46,043 nucleotides of DNA from an uncultured Clostridia bacterium (GTDB lineage Bacteria > Bacillota > Clostridia > Christensenellales > Borkfalkiaceae). Shown here one piece after another: positions 7,977-16,170 of this stretch. Within the stretch, counting starts at the first letter, position 1; every line of letters starts with the position of its first letter. The DNA lies in assembly GCA_944358655.1 (NCBI GenBank), contig CALVRO010000011.1, positions 1 to 46,043 of the forward strand. The letters run 5' to 3'. The position numbers and the translations under genes are program-made. The notes under the pieces are model-generated. The model was not told where the DNA came from. It made no database searches and was given only the letters and a program-made list of their open reading frames with translations.

Positions 7977-9469
7977 GCCTTGTGTCCTCCTATCTGATTA
8001 TTTCTCTCCCTCGCCGTTGCGCCATCTTCAAGACTCGTAGCTTTGAGCACGGCATTTTTGCCGTACTTTTCCCTTAATGCAAGCACGGCTTTCTGGCGTT
8101 TTCTCTCCTTGTCACTTTCAGTAGCAAACAATTCTCTGCGGGCTGTTTCTTCCTCATAGTTTGTAAACAGGTCGAGCTGCTCTGCTCCGTCCTGCGGGGC
8201 ATCCTCTTCGCGTACTACCTTTGTTGCCGTTATATACAGGCGGCGGATATTGAGCTTTTTATCGACTATTCTGTCGAACAACTCCGTTGTAGCATAGCGC
8301 AGATATTTCCCGAAAGAGGAGTACTCGTCGAGATTAAATGTACCGTGCGCGTGTTTGGGTATCTTTCTGCCATAGTGGTCGTAGGTAAACTCGCCGTCGT
8401 AGTTTTCGTTGTCACAGTCGTAGCCAACGGTCATAACTATCTGCTTTGTAACAAGCCCCTTTGCTACGAGGTCTAGCGCAAGGGCGTCCGCCATTTCTGT
8501 TACAACGAGCTTTGCCTTTTTATAAGGGTAAGGCTCCTGCAATACCTGACCTGAACCGAGGCTGTTTGCCTGCGGTTTGTATGCCTTGATGTCCGCAATG
8601 GTGCACGGCTCCCACCCCCATGCGTGGTCAATGAGAAGTTCAGCATTGATACCGAACATCCGATAGAGTAAATCTTCATTGTAAAGCGAACCGTTCTCTA
8701 TGGAGCAGCGTGCAATGTCGCCCATAGTGTAAAGCCCGTGGCGTTCCAACTTATTGGAATAACCTCTTCCCACGCGCCAGAAGTCTGTGAGCGGACGGTG
8801 ACTCCACAATGTTTGACGATAGGTCATCTCGTCAAGCTCTGCAATGCGCACGCCGTCCTTGTCGGCAGGAACATGCTTTGCAACAATGTCCATTGCGACT
8901 TTGCACAGATATAAATTGGTACCTATTCCTGCCGTGGCGGTTATGCCCGTTTCCTTTAAAACATGCTTTATCATACGCATTGCATATTCGCGGGCGGTGC
9001 ACTTTGCCGTTTTAAGGTATGAAGAGACATCGATAAATACCTCGTCTATCGAATAGACGTGAATATCATCGGGCGCGGCGTACTGTAAATATATCTGATA
9101 AATCTTCGTGCTGTATTCAATGTAGTGCGCCATACGGGGCGGGGCGACAATATATCCAAGTTCGAGCGATGGGTCGGCTTTAAGTTCGCTGTCGAAGTGC
9201 GACTTGCCTGTAAACTTCCTGTTCGGAGCATTCCTGCGGCGTTCTCGGTTAACCTCCCCCACTCTCTGCACAACTTCAAACAGACGCGCTCTGCCGGACA
9301 CACCGTATGATTTGAGCGCAGGAGTTACAGCAAGGCAGATTGTCTTTTCCGTTCTGCTCTTATCTGCCACGACAAGGTTGGTATCCAGCGGGTCGAGTCC
9401 TCTGTCCACGCACTCTACGGAGGCATAAAATGATTTAAGGTCGATTGCAATATAAGTACGCTCTTTCAC
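7973..9469 (-). CDS. Y-family translesion DNA polymerase (UmuC/DinB type)
   Basis: 498 aa with GTG start at 9469 preceded by AGGAGGT. The catalytic acidic residues are visible: D10 in AIDLKSFYASVE and D142/E143 in YSIDEVF. The helix-hairpin-helix little-finger region follows (residues about 230-270, GYSNKLERHGLYTMGDIA). QLDLF at residues 431-435 is a textbook beta-clamp binding motif, so the enzyme should be recruited to stalled forks. The length fits the Firmicute UvrX/UmuC-like group, which is typically next to yolD and often on mobile DNA. It copies past damaged bases in the cytoplasm. Fourth step of the cassette ku-lig-polY-yolD. Its own promoter carries a LexA-like box, so SOS control is plausible. 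Confidence 0.92.
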   Translation of the reverse strand: MKERTYIAIDLKSFYASVECVDRGLDPLDTNLVVADKSRTEKTICLAVTPALKSYGVSGRARLFEVVQRVGEVNRERRRNAPNRKFTGKSHFDSELKADPSLELGYIVAPPRMAHYIEYSTKIYQIYLQYAAPDDIHVYSIDEVFIDVSSYLKTAKCTAREYAMRMIKHVLKETGITATAGIGTNLYLCKVAMDIVAKHVPADKDGVRIAELDEMTYRQTLWSHRPLTDFWRVGRGYSNKLERHGLYTMGDIARCSIENGSLYNEDLLYRMFGINAELLIDHAWGWEPCTIADIKAYKPQANSLGSGQVLQEPYPYKKAKLVVTEMADALALDLVAKGLVTKQIVMTVGYDCDNENYDGEFTYDHYGRKIPKHAHGTFNLDEYSSFGKYLRYATTELFDRIVDKKLNIRRLYITATKVVREEDAPQDGAEQLDLFTNYEEETARRELFATESDKERKRQKAVLALREKYGKNAVLKATSLEDGATARERNNQIGGHKA

Positions 9470-9488
9470 TTTTACCTCCTAAAAATAT

Positions 9489-9500
9489 AAACATTTGTTT
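9489..9500 (-). promoter_or_regulatory. Possible LexA-type operator
   Basis: AAACATTTGTTT lies just downstream of the -10 box of the polymerase promoter. It fits the Gram-positive LexA pattern GAAC-N4-GTTC at the inner AAC/GTT positions but not at the outer G and C. Placement is right for a repressor; the match is imperfect. Confidence 0.4.
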
Positions 9501-9505
9501 GTATT

Positions 9506-9534
9506 ATTTTAATACTTGAAATTCTATTTGTCAA
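9506..9534 (-). promoter_or_regulatory. Promoter of the polY-yolD pair
   Basis: Minus strand TTGACA (9534-9529), 17-bp spacer, TAAAAT (9511-9506). The -35 overlaps the stop codon of the ligase gene. Confidence 0.7.
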
Positions 9535-10454
9535 TAGATTTTATCAAATCTCAAGCCTTTCCATACGGGCTGGCGCATACCTCCGCTCTCTGTTTCGTGC
9601 ATGAAGTGAGCCGTGCCGACGAGGTTAGGTTTGAGCCAGACGGCGTTTTTATATTTGGGAAACCACGGCTTTTTGACCGTATTTGTCTTTGCGAATTGCG
9701 CTATTATGCCCCTCTCCTCCTTGGTTATGCCGAGGTAGACTTTGCCGCGGCATTGCAGTTTTCCATCTTCGTCGTAGTAGCCCAGAATGAGGTCTTTGAC
9801 TTCGCCGTCTTCATCCGGCTGGTAACCCAAAATCAGCAAGTCATCGTCCTGCATTACCTTGATTTTGAGCCAGTCGCGCGTGCGCTTGCCTATGTGGTAC
9901 AGCCCGTCTTTGCGCTTTGCGACTATGCCTTCAAGCTCCTGCGCCTTTGCAAGCTCGAAGAAGGCAACGCCGTTCTTTTCTATATACCTTGAAATAGTGA
10001 GGTTATTCCCCTCGTTCACCGACTCTGAAAGTATTTTCTTGCGCTCCATGAGCGGCTTATCCGTAAGGTCGTTGCCATTACAATATATAATGTCGTAGGC
10101 GACAAACTGAACGGGGTTACTCTTTGCCGCAAGACTTATTTTAAAGCTGTCCGCCATTAGGCTGCGGCGTTGCAGGGCATAAAAATCGGGCTTACCGTCT
10201 TTATTTAATACGACAAGCTCGCCGTCGAGTATAACTCGCCTTTTTATGCACTTATTCATGCCCGCGAGTTCGGGATAGATAGCCGTCACGTCCTTATGCC
10301 GCTTGTTTTGCAAAACTACTGATTTACTGTCGATATAGGCAAGGCAGCGTATTCCGTCCAGCTTTAATTCATAGATATAGTTATCATCGTCGAAGGGTTG
10401 CGTTTCATACAGGAGCATGGGCGAGATATTTTTATCTTCAAACAGGTCGCTCAC
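9531..10454 (-). CDS. Stand-alone ATP-dependent DNA ligase (LigD ligase-domain type)
   Basis: 307 aa. The nucleotidyltransferase motifs are in order: motif I ELKLDGIR with the adenylated lysine at K31, motif III DGELVV, motif IV EGIVAKRKD, motif V RDWLKIK, then an OB-fold region. This matches the ligase domain of LigD without the polymerase and nuclease domains found in large LigD proteins. It starts with GTG, whose last bases overlap the ku stop (GTGA), so it is coupled to ku. With Ku it should seal double-strand breaks by non-homologous end joining. Confidence 0.92.
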   Translation of the reverse strand: MSDLFEDKNISPMLLYETQPFDDDNYIYELKLDGIRCLAYIDSKSVVLQNKRHKDVTAIYPELAGMNKCIKRRVILDGELVVLNKDGKPDFYALQRRSLMADSFKISLAAKSNPVQFVAYDIIYCNGNDLTDKPLMERKKILSESVNEGNNLTISRYIEKNGVAFFELAKAQELEGIVAKRKDGLYHIGKRTRDWLKIKVMQDDDLLILGYQPDEDGEVKDLILGYYDEDGKLQCRGKVYLGITKEERGIIAQFAKTNTVKKPWFPKYKNAVWLKPNLVGTAHFMHETESGGMRQPVWKGLRFDKIY

Positions 10455-11266
10455 GCCTTTTTACGCTCCACAGTTTTCTTGGTTGCCGTCCGTTTGGCAG
10501 GCTTAGGCTTTTGCGCAAGTTCGAGACTCTTCGTCAGCGCCTCCATTAAATCTATCATCTTGCCTGAACTGCTCTCCTTAGGAGAAACGATTTCCTTACC
10601 TGCAATTTTGCGCTCTATTGCCTCCTGAACCTTGCGGCGGTATTCGTCCTTATAGTCTGCTGGATTGAACTTGCCGCTCATACCCTCGATAAGCGCTTTT
10701 GCCATTTTAAGTTCCGCATCGCTGCCCTGTTCCTTTACCTCTTTGGCGGGGTTGGCTGTGATTTCTTCCTCAAAGAAAAGTGTATTGAGCATCATCTGCC
10801 CGCCCCTTGCACGGATGAGTATCAGCGTTTCCTTTGTTCCGAGCACGGTTTTGGCAACGGCTGCTTTATCCTCCTGCTCCATTGCGGCAAGGAGCACGGC
10901 AAATGCCTTCTCCGCGCCCGTGGGGACGACATAGTAGGGCTTATCGAAATAGATAGGGTCAACTTCGGAGAGCTTGACGAACTTTTCTATCGTTATGTTC
11001 TTATCCTTCTTGGATTTGAGCTTATCGAAGTCCTTATTTTCAAAAATAACGTACTTGCCGTCCTCGTACTCGAAGCCCTTTACTATGTCCTCCTGCTTTA
11101 CCTCGCTGCCGTCGCAGTCGGCACACGTTTTTTTATATATTACGCGGCTCATTGTCTTTCTATCTATCATGTTGAAGCCGATGGAGTTGTCCTTCACCGC
11201 GCTGTGGAGCGTGACAGGGATATAAACAAGTCCAAAACTTATGCTGCCTTTATAACTGTATGCCAT
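10451..11266 (-). CDS. ku: Ku, DNA-end-binding protein of bacterial NHEJ
   Basis: 271 aa, the usual length of bacterial Ku homodimer subunits. It opens with the characteristic MAYSYKGSISFGLVYIPV block, followed by DRKTMSRVIYKKTCADCDG, YVIFENKDFDKL and the QEDKAAVAKTV region; a lysine-rich tail (KPKPAKRTATKKTVERKK) is the DNA-binding extension typical of Ku. It threads onto broken DNA ends and recruits the ligase encoded 4 bases in overlap downstream. No ribosome binding site precedes ATG at 11266; instead a CATACT box ends 6 bases upstream, so the message may be leaderless. Confidence 0.95.
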   Translation of the reverse strand: MAYSYKGSISFGLVYIPVTLHSAVKDNSIGFNMIDRKTMSRVIYKKTCADCDGSEVKQEDIVKGFEYEDGKYVIFENKDFDKLKSKKDKNITIEKFVKLSEVDPIYFDKPYYVVPTGAEKAFAVLLAAMEQEDKAAVAKTVLGTKETLILIRARGGQMMLNTLFFEEEITANPAKEVKEQGSDAELKMAKALIEGMSGKFNPADYKDEYRRKVQEAIERKIAGKEIVSPKESSSGKMIDLMEALTKSLELAQKPKPAKRTATKKTVERKKA

Positions 11267-11271
11267 AATTT

Positions 11272-11278
11272 TAGTATG
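11272..11278 (-). promoter_or_regulatory. Candidate -10 box of a leaderless ku transcript
   Basis: Minus strand CATACTA, then 5 bases, then the ku ATG. The box fits the forespore sigma (SigF/SigG) -10 pattern CATWHTA; no convincing -35 is seen at 17-18 bp. Confidence 0.3.
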
Positions 11279-11293
11279 GTCGGAACGACAGTA

Positions 11294-11330
11294 AAATAAC
11301 TACTTTTAATCCTTAAGTAGGTAGTTATTT
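11294..11330. repeat. Inverted repeat upstream of ku
   Basis: Ten-base perfect arms AAATAACTAC (11294-11303) and GTAGTTATTT (11321-11330). It has no T-tail, so it is more likely an operator than a terminator; it covers the region where the ku -35 would be. Confidence 0.4.
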
Positions 11331-11376
11331 ATTTGTCCATAATTTATGCGCGTAGGATTGCTGATTTGCTGAGCAT

Positions 11377-11415
11377 AAAAAACCGCAGCAAATTTTGCTT
11401 TCGCTGCGGTTTTTT
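11377..11415. terminator. Bidirectional terminator after the IstA-like gene
   Basis: Perfect 13-base arms AAAAAACCGCAGC (11377-11389) and GCTGCGGTTTTTT (11403-11415) give a GC stem with T-runs on both strands. It separates the IstA-like gene from ku. Confidence 0.85.
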
Positions 11416-11564
11416 ACCTGAAATTCACTAATATTATAGACAATTTGTATAAAATCTGGAGTATTCGGTCACTTTTTTTCTATATTTTTTGTTTGTCCAT
11501 AATTTTCTCTCGCGGCGGCGAAATCAATTTGTATATCTCCCTCAAGAAACTTGTTCTCACATTA

Positions 11565-12134
11565 CTATGCCAACTGATAGTCGGCTCCATCCCATATTTT
11601 ATGCTTGTTCAATCGTCGTTTTTTGCACCATTCATCGATTTCAACCTCCAAACGTGCCCTTGCCTCGTCAGAATATTTTATCACATCGGAATAAGACTCT
11701 TTCCATATTGTAAAGAGCCTTATCTGTTTCATGTTTTCGCTGCGCTTGACGTGAGGAGGTGTATAAAATGAAAAATAGTCTTTATATAACTTGTAGAACC
11801 ACGATTTGCCGTATGCCTTATACCCCTCCCTTTTTGCAACGCGACAATACTTCTGCCAAGCGCGGTATTTTGTGAAGCCGCGCTTTTTCTTATCCTTATT
11901 CAAAAGGTAGAAATCCGGTCTATAATACTCCTTTTTCGGGCCTCTTTTAGGGTAAAGCATAAAATATAGCTCTTCATCCTTTATTTTATCAGACACGGGA
12001 AGAGCCAAATTGATTGCCTTTGCCCTCTTCACAGCGCGGATGACCGTAGTACGGGAGCAATCGCAGATAGTGGCTATCTGCGTAGTCGTATTTCCTTTGC
12101 TGTAATATAGGAGAATTGCTCTGTAATTGGTCAT
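11565..12134 (-). CDS. IstA (IS21) N-terminal-like protein without integrase core
   Basis: 189 aa. Residues 1-45 form a helix-turn-helix (YSKGNTTTQIATICDCSRTTVIRAV), and the following stretch to about residue 125 (ELYFMLYPKRGP, the PDF/YKLYK blocks) follows the layout of the IS21 transposase IstA N-terminus. IstA is normally 400-500 aa with an rve DDE core; here the frame ends after an unrelated 60-residue basic tail and no DDE motif or IstB follows. An AAGGAAGG ribosome site precedes ATG at 12134 and a good terminator follows, so it looks intact as a short gene rather than freshly broken. It could be a decayed transposase or a reused DNA-binding protein. Confidence 0.6.
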   Translation of the reverse strand: MTNYRAILLYYSKGNTTTQIATICDCSRTTVIRAVKRAKAINLALPVSDKIKDEELYFMLYPKRGPKKEYYRPDFYLLNKDKKKRGFTKYRAWQKYCRVAKREGYKAYGKSWFYKLYKDYFSFYTPPHVKRSENMKQIRLFTIWKESYSDVIKYSDEARARLEVEIDEWCKKRRLNKHKIWDGADYQLA

Positions 12135-12243
12135 CTCTGCTACCTTCCTTTATCTTAATATACCATATTTTTTCGATAAAATCAAGTGTTCAACTTATAT
12201 GGAAAATACTTTTTTTGAGCTTTTTTTAAGCCTTTTTTGACAT

Positions 12244-12278
12244 AAAAATAGGGCTTATCCCGTGACAGGGTAAGCCCT
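12244..12278 (-). terminator. Terminator of ppdK
   Basis: Arms AGGGCTTA (12250-12257) and TAAGCCCT (12271-12278) with an inner CCC/GGG extension; on the minus strand an ATTTTTATG tail follows. Confidence 0.8.
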
Positions 12279-12318
12279 TATATACTATATATAGTACTGT
12301 TTGTAATTTACGCCACTA

Positions 12319-14967
12319 TTACTTGGACCTCGGGCTGCGAATATTAGCCTGCGCGGCGGCAAGACGTGCGATGGGCACGCGGTAAGGCGAGCAGGATACA
12401 TAGTCGAGGCCGATCTTGTGGCAGAACTCGATGGACGAAGGATCGCCGCCGTGTTCGCCGCAGATGCCGCAGTGGAGCGTTTTGTTGGCGCCTTTGCCGA
12501 GCTTGACGGCCATATCCATGAGCTTGCCTACGCCGGTGGTGTCGAGCTTGGCGAAGGGATCGAACTCGTAGATCTTGTTGGAGTAGTACGAAGGCAGGAA
12601 CTTGCCTGCGTCGTCGCGCGAGAAGCCGAAGGTCATCTGCGTGAGGTCGTTGGTGCCGAAGCAGAAGAAGTCTGCCTCTTTGGCGATATCGTCGGCGGTG
12701 AGGGCCGCGCGGGGGATCTCTATCATGGTGCCGACTTCGTACTTGAGGTCTGCGCCGGCTTCCTTGATGACCTTATCGGCCGTGGCAACTACCGTCTTCT
12801 TAACAAACGCAAGCTCCTTGACCTCGCCTACGAGAGGGATCATGATCTCGGGAACCACCTTCCAGTCGGGATGCCTCTTCTGAACGGCGATGGCGGCCTT
12901 GATGACGGCGCTGGTCTGCATTACGGCGATCTCGGGATAGGTTACCGTAAGACGGCAGCCGCGGTGACCCATCATGGGGTTGAACTCGTGGAGGTCGGAG
13001 ATTATCTGCTTGATCTGAGCGACCGTCTTGCCCTGAGCCTTTGCAAGAGCCTCGATGTCGGCCTCTTCGGTGGGTACGAACTCATGGAGAGGGGGATCGA
13101 GGAAGCGGATGGTTACGGGCTGGCCTTCAAGGGCCTCCATAAGGCCTTCGAAGTCGGCCTGCTGCATGGGCTCGATCTTGGCGAGGGCAGCTTCGCGCTC
13201 CTCAACGGTATCCGAGCAGATCATCTCGCGGAAGGCGCCTATTCTGGCGGGATCGAAGAACATGTGCTCGGTACGGCAGAGGCCGATGCCCTGCGCGCCG
13301 AATGCGGCGGCCTGCTTGGCGTCCTTGGGAGTGTCGGCGTTAGTCCTTACGCCGAGAGCCTTGTATTTATCTGCAAGCTCCATTATCCTGCCGAAGTAAC
13401 CGGAGTTGGGATCGGCGGGTACGGTGGGGATGAGGCAGTCGTAAATGTTGCCGGTGGAGCCGTCGAGCGAGATGGAGTCGCCCTCCTTATATACCTTGCC
13501 GGCGAGGGTGAAGCACTTGTTCTCTTCATCCATCTTTATGTCGCCGCAGCCCGAAACGCAGCAGGTGCCCATGCCGCGGGCAACGACGGCTGCGTGCGAA
13601 GTCTGGCCGCCGCGGACGGTGAGTATGCCCTGCGCGAACTTCATGCCTTCGATGTCCTCGGGAGAGGTCTCGAGGCGGACGAGAACGACCTTCTTGCCCT
13701 GCTTGCCCTGCTCAACGGCGTCCTCGGCCGTGAACACGATGGAACCTGCGGCGGCGCCGGGGGAAGCGGCGATACCCTTGCCGACCACGTTGTTCTTGTC
13801 GGCGGCCTTGAGGGCCTTGGGATCGAACTGAGGGTGAAGGAGCATGTCCAAAGACTTTGCGTCTATCTGCATGAGGGCTTCCTGTTCGGTTATCATGCCC
13901 TCGTCGATGAGGTCGCAGGCGATCTTTATAGCGGCAGCGGCCGTGCGCTTGCCGTTACGCGTCTGCAGCATGTAGAGCTTGCCCTTTTCGATGGTGAACT
14001 CCATGTCCTGCATGTCGCGGTAGTGCTTTTCGAGAATATTGCAAACTTCGAGGAACTGATTATATACGTCGGGAAGAACTTCGGCCATCTGCGAGATGGG
14101 CATGGGAGTGCGGACGCCTGCAACAACGTCCTCGCCCTGTGCGTTCATAAGGAACTCGCCCATGAGGCCCTTTTCGCCCGTGGCGGGGTTACGCGTGAAC
14201 GCGACGCCCGTGCCGCAGTCGTCGCCCATGTTGCCGAAGGCCATCATCTGAACGTTTACGGCCGTGCCCCACGAATAGGGGATGTCGTGATCCATGCGGT
14301 AGATATTCGCGCGGGGGTTGTCCCAGCTGCGGAATACGGCCTTGACGGCTTCAAAGAGCTGCTCCTTGGGATCGGAGGGGAAGTCCTTGCCTATCTGGGC
14401 CTTGTACTCTGCCTTGAACTGGTTGGCGAGAGTCTTTAAATCGTCGGCGGTCAGCTCAACGTCGAACTGTACGCCCTTCTCTTCCTTCATCTTGTCGATG
14501 AGTTTTTCGAAGTACTTCTTGCCGACTTCCATAACGACGTCGGAGAACATCTGGATAAATCTTCTGTAGCAGTCCCAAGCCCAGCGGGGGTTGCCCGACT
14601 TTGCGGCGAGCGATTCAACTACGTCCTCGTTGAGGCCGAGGTTGAGAATGGTGTCCATCATGCCGGGCATGGAAGCGCGGGCGCCCGAACGAACGGACAC
14701 GAGCAGGGGATTTTCCTTGTCGCCGAACTTCTTGCCGCAGATCTTTTCCATCTTGTCGACATATTCCATTATTTCCTTCTGGATAGAAGGGTTGATCTGT
14801 CTGCCGTCTTCGTAGTACTGCGTGCAGGCTTCGGTGGAGATGGTGAAGCCCTGGGGAACGGGGAGACCTATCTTGGTCATCTCTGCAAGGTTGGCGCCCT
14901 TGCCGCCGAGCAACTCTCTCATATTAGCGTTGCCTTCGCTGAAAAGATAGCAATACTTTTTTGCCAT
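12319..14967 (-). CDS. ppdK: Pyruvate phosphate dikinase
   Basis: 882 aa, full length. It interconverts pyruvate + ATP + Pi and phosphoenolpyruvate + AMP + PPi in the cytoplasm; in anaerobic Firmicutes it often runs in the glycolytic direction. The N-terminal ATP-grasp domain opens with YLFSEGNANMRELLGGKGAN. The phosphohistidine is in GGQTSHAAVVARGMG (around residue 455). The C-terminal PEP/pyruvate barrel has ICGEHGGDPSSIEF with the catalytic Cys near residue 830. ATG at 14967 begins MAKKYCYLF; an AGGAGG lies 12 bases upstream, a rather long spacing. Single-gene transcript with its own promoter and terminator. High GC, marking the start of the backbone-like part. Confidence 0.97.
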   Translation of the reverse strand: MAKKYCYLFSEGNANMRELLGGKGANLAEMTKIGLPVPQGFTISTEACTQYYEDGRQINPSIQKEIMEYVDKMEKICGKKFGDKENPLLVSVRSGARASMPGMMDTILNLGLNEDVVESLAAKSGNPRWAWDCYRRFIQMFSDVVMEVGKKYFEKLIDKMKEEKGVQFDVELTADDLKTLANQFKAEYKAQIGKDFPSDPKEQLFEAVKAVFRSWDNPRANIYRMDHDIPYSWGTAVNVQMMAFGNMGDDCGTGVAFTRNPATGEKGLMGEFLMNAQGEDVVAGVRTPMPISQMAEVLPDVYNQFLEVCNILEKHYRDMQDMEFTIEKGKLYMLQTRNGKRTAAAAIKIACDLIDEGMITEQEALMQIDAKSLDMLLHPQFDPKALKAADKNNVVGKGIAASPGAAAGSIVFTAEDAVEQGKQGKKVVLVRLETSPEDIEGMKFAQGILTVRGGQTSHAAVVARGMGTCCVSGCGDIKMDEENKCFTLAGKVYKEGDSISLDGSTGNIYDCLIPTVPADPNSGYFGRIMELADKYKALGVRTNADTPKDAKQAAAFGAQGIGLCRTEHMFFDPARIGAFREMICSDTVEEREAALAKIEPMQQADFEGLMEALEGQPVTIRFLDPPLHEFVPTEEADIEALAKAQGKTVAQIKQIISDLHEFNPMMGHRGCRLTVTYPEIAVMQTSAVIKAAIAVQKRHPDWKVVPEIMIPLVGEVKELAFVKKTVVATADKVIKEAGADLKYEVGTMIEIPRAALTADDIAKEADFFCFGTNDLTQMTFGFSRDDAGKFLPSYYSNKIYEFDPFAKLDTTGVGKLMDMAVKLGKGANKTLHCGICGEHGGDPSSIEFCHKIGLDYVSCSPYRVPIARLAAAQANIRSPRSK

Positions 14968-14989
14968 AAATGAAAATTTCCTCCTGAAG

Positions 14990-15023
14990 ATTTTTGTTCT
15001 CGAACGTGCGAAATTTTTGTTCT
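14990..15023 (-). repeat. Tandem 11-bp direct repeat in the ppdK leader
   Basis: ATTTTTGTTCT occurs at 14990-15000 and 15013-15023, a 23-bp offset (about two helical turns), between the ppdK -10 box and ATG. Possible regulator site. Confidence 0.4.
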
Positions 15024-15036
15024 TTCAACACTATAT

Positions 15037-15065
15037 ATTGTAATACATATTTAAAAACTTTTCAA
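15037..15065 (-). promoter_or_regulatory. ppdK promoter
   Basis: Minus strand TTGAAA (15065-15060), 17-bp spacer, TACAAT (15042-15037). Confidence 0.7.
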
Positions 15066-15210
15066 GTGATTGAGCGTAGATTTTATTGCCTTTCGATAAA
15101 AAAATACGCATTTTTCACGGCACTTTAAGAAAATGCCGGATATTGGGCCGATACGGGGCCCATTGTCCGCGCCCATCCCCCCTTTGTACTGACCGGGAAA
15201 GGGCACATGG

Positions 15211-15242
15211 GGCGGCGCACGGCCTTTCGGCCGTGCGCCGCC
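15211..15242. repeat. GC-rich perfect palindrome
   Basis: Fourteen-base arms GGCGGCGCACGGCC / GGCCGTGCGCCGCC around TTTC. No T-tail. The rest of the 15,066-15,384 gap holds the pst terminator and otherwise nothing recognised. Confidence 0.6.
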
Positions 15243-15255
15243 ACCCGTTCCGATC

Positions 15256-15294
15256 AAAAACTTCCCGCGCGGAGGCGTGGCTCCGCGCGGGAAG
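15256..15294 (-). terminator. Terminator of the pst operon
   Basis: Perfect 14-base arms CTTCCCGCGCGGAG (15261-15274) and CTCCGCGCGGGAAG (15281-15294); on the minus strand TTTTT (15260-15256) follows. Confidence 0.85.
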
Positions 15295-15384
15295 ATAAGG
15301 AAAAATATGAAAAAACGGTTAGGAAAAACATGTATATTGCGCCGTCGGCAGCCCTCTGCGGCCAAAGCGCGCGAAGGCGGGATA

Positions 15385-16170
15385 TCAACCGAAACGGCCG
15401 TTGATATAGTCGTCCGTCTTTTTGTTCTTGGGATGGGAGAATATGACCTTTGTGTCGTCCATCTCGATCATCTCGCCGAGCAGGAAGTAGGCCGTTTTGT
15501 CGGCGATACGGAAGGCCTGCTGCATGTTGTGCGTGACCATGATTATGGTCATGTGCTTTTTGAGTTCGGTGCACAGCTCCTCTATCTTGCCCGTCGAGAT
15601 GGGGTCGAGGGCGGACGTGGGCTCGTCCATTAAGAGTATCTGGGGCTCTACTGCCAGCGAACGGGCTATGCAAAGCCTCTGCTGCTGGCCGCCCGAAAGG
15701 CCGAGGGCGGACTTGTTCAGTCTGTCCTTCACCTCGTCCCACATGGCCGCTTCGCGCAGCGACTTTTCAACTATGCCGTCGAGGTCGTGCTTGGAGCGTA
15801 TGCCGAAGGTGCGGGGGCCGTAGGCTATGTTGTCGTAGACGCTCATGGCAAGGGGGTTGGGGCGCTGGAACACCATGCCCACGTTCTTTCTAAGGCGGGC
15901 GAGGTCGGTCTTTTTGTCGTAGATATTGGTGTCGCCCACCTTTATCTCGCCCGTTATCTTACACCCTTCGATGAGATCGTTCATGCGGTTGAGCGACTTG
16001 ATGAGCGTAGACTTGCCGCAGCCCGAAGGGCCTATCATGGCCGTCAGCTGATTGACGGGGAAGTCCATGAAAATGCTCTTTAATGCGTGGAAGCTGCCGT
16101 AATAGAGGTTCATCTCCTTTACGGATATGGCCACGTCGCCCGTTATGTTAAAGTTTTCAATTTTCTTCAT
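15385..16170 (-). CDS. pstB: Phosphate ABC transporter ATP-binding protein PstB
   Basis: 261 aa, standard PstB length. Walker [10 protein letters not shown] (residues about 46-54), the PstB-typical SLNRMNDLI directly after it, signature LSGGQQQRL, Walker [13 protein letters not shown] and the H-loop MVTHNM are all present. It powers import of inorganic phosphate through the fused PstCA permease. Its ATG lies 14 bases inside the end of pstCA, so translation is coupled. Last gene of the operon; no phoU follows. Confidence 0.97.
   Translation of the reverse strand: MKKIENFNITGDVAISVKEMNLYYGSFHALKSIFMDFPVNQLTAMIGPSGCGKSTLIKSLNRMNDLIEGCKITGEIKVGDTNIYDKKTDLARLRKNVGMVFQRPNPLAMSVYDNIAYGPRTFGIRSKHDLDGIVEKSLREAAMWDEVKDRLNKSALGLSGGQQQRLCIARSLAVEPQILLMDEPTSALDPISTGKIEELCTELKKHMTIIMVTHNMQQAFRIADKTAYFLLGEMIEMDDTKVIFSHPKNKKTDDYINGRFG

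Noticed and set aside
8809-9056. Short plus-strand frames inside the polymerase gene
   Set aside because: They are antisense to conserved polymerase motifs and have no expression signals.
12418-14439. Long 673-codon frame on the plus strand
   Set aside because: It is the complement of ppdK; GC-rich codon bias keeps the antisense frame open. No ribosome site or domain.
14991-15012. LexA box in the ppdK leader (CGAACGTGCGAA)
   Set aside because: Only one half-site resembles the motif, and an SOS role for ppdK has no support.
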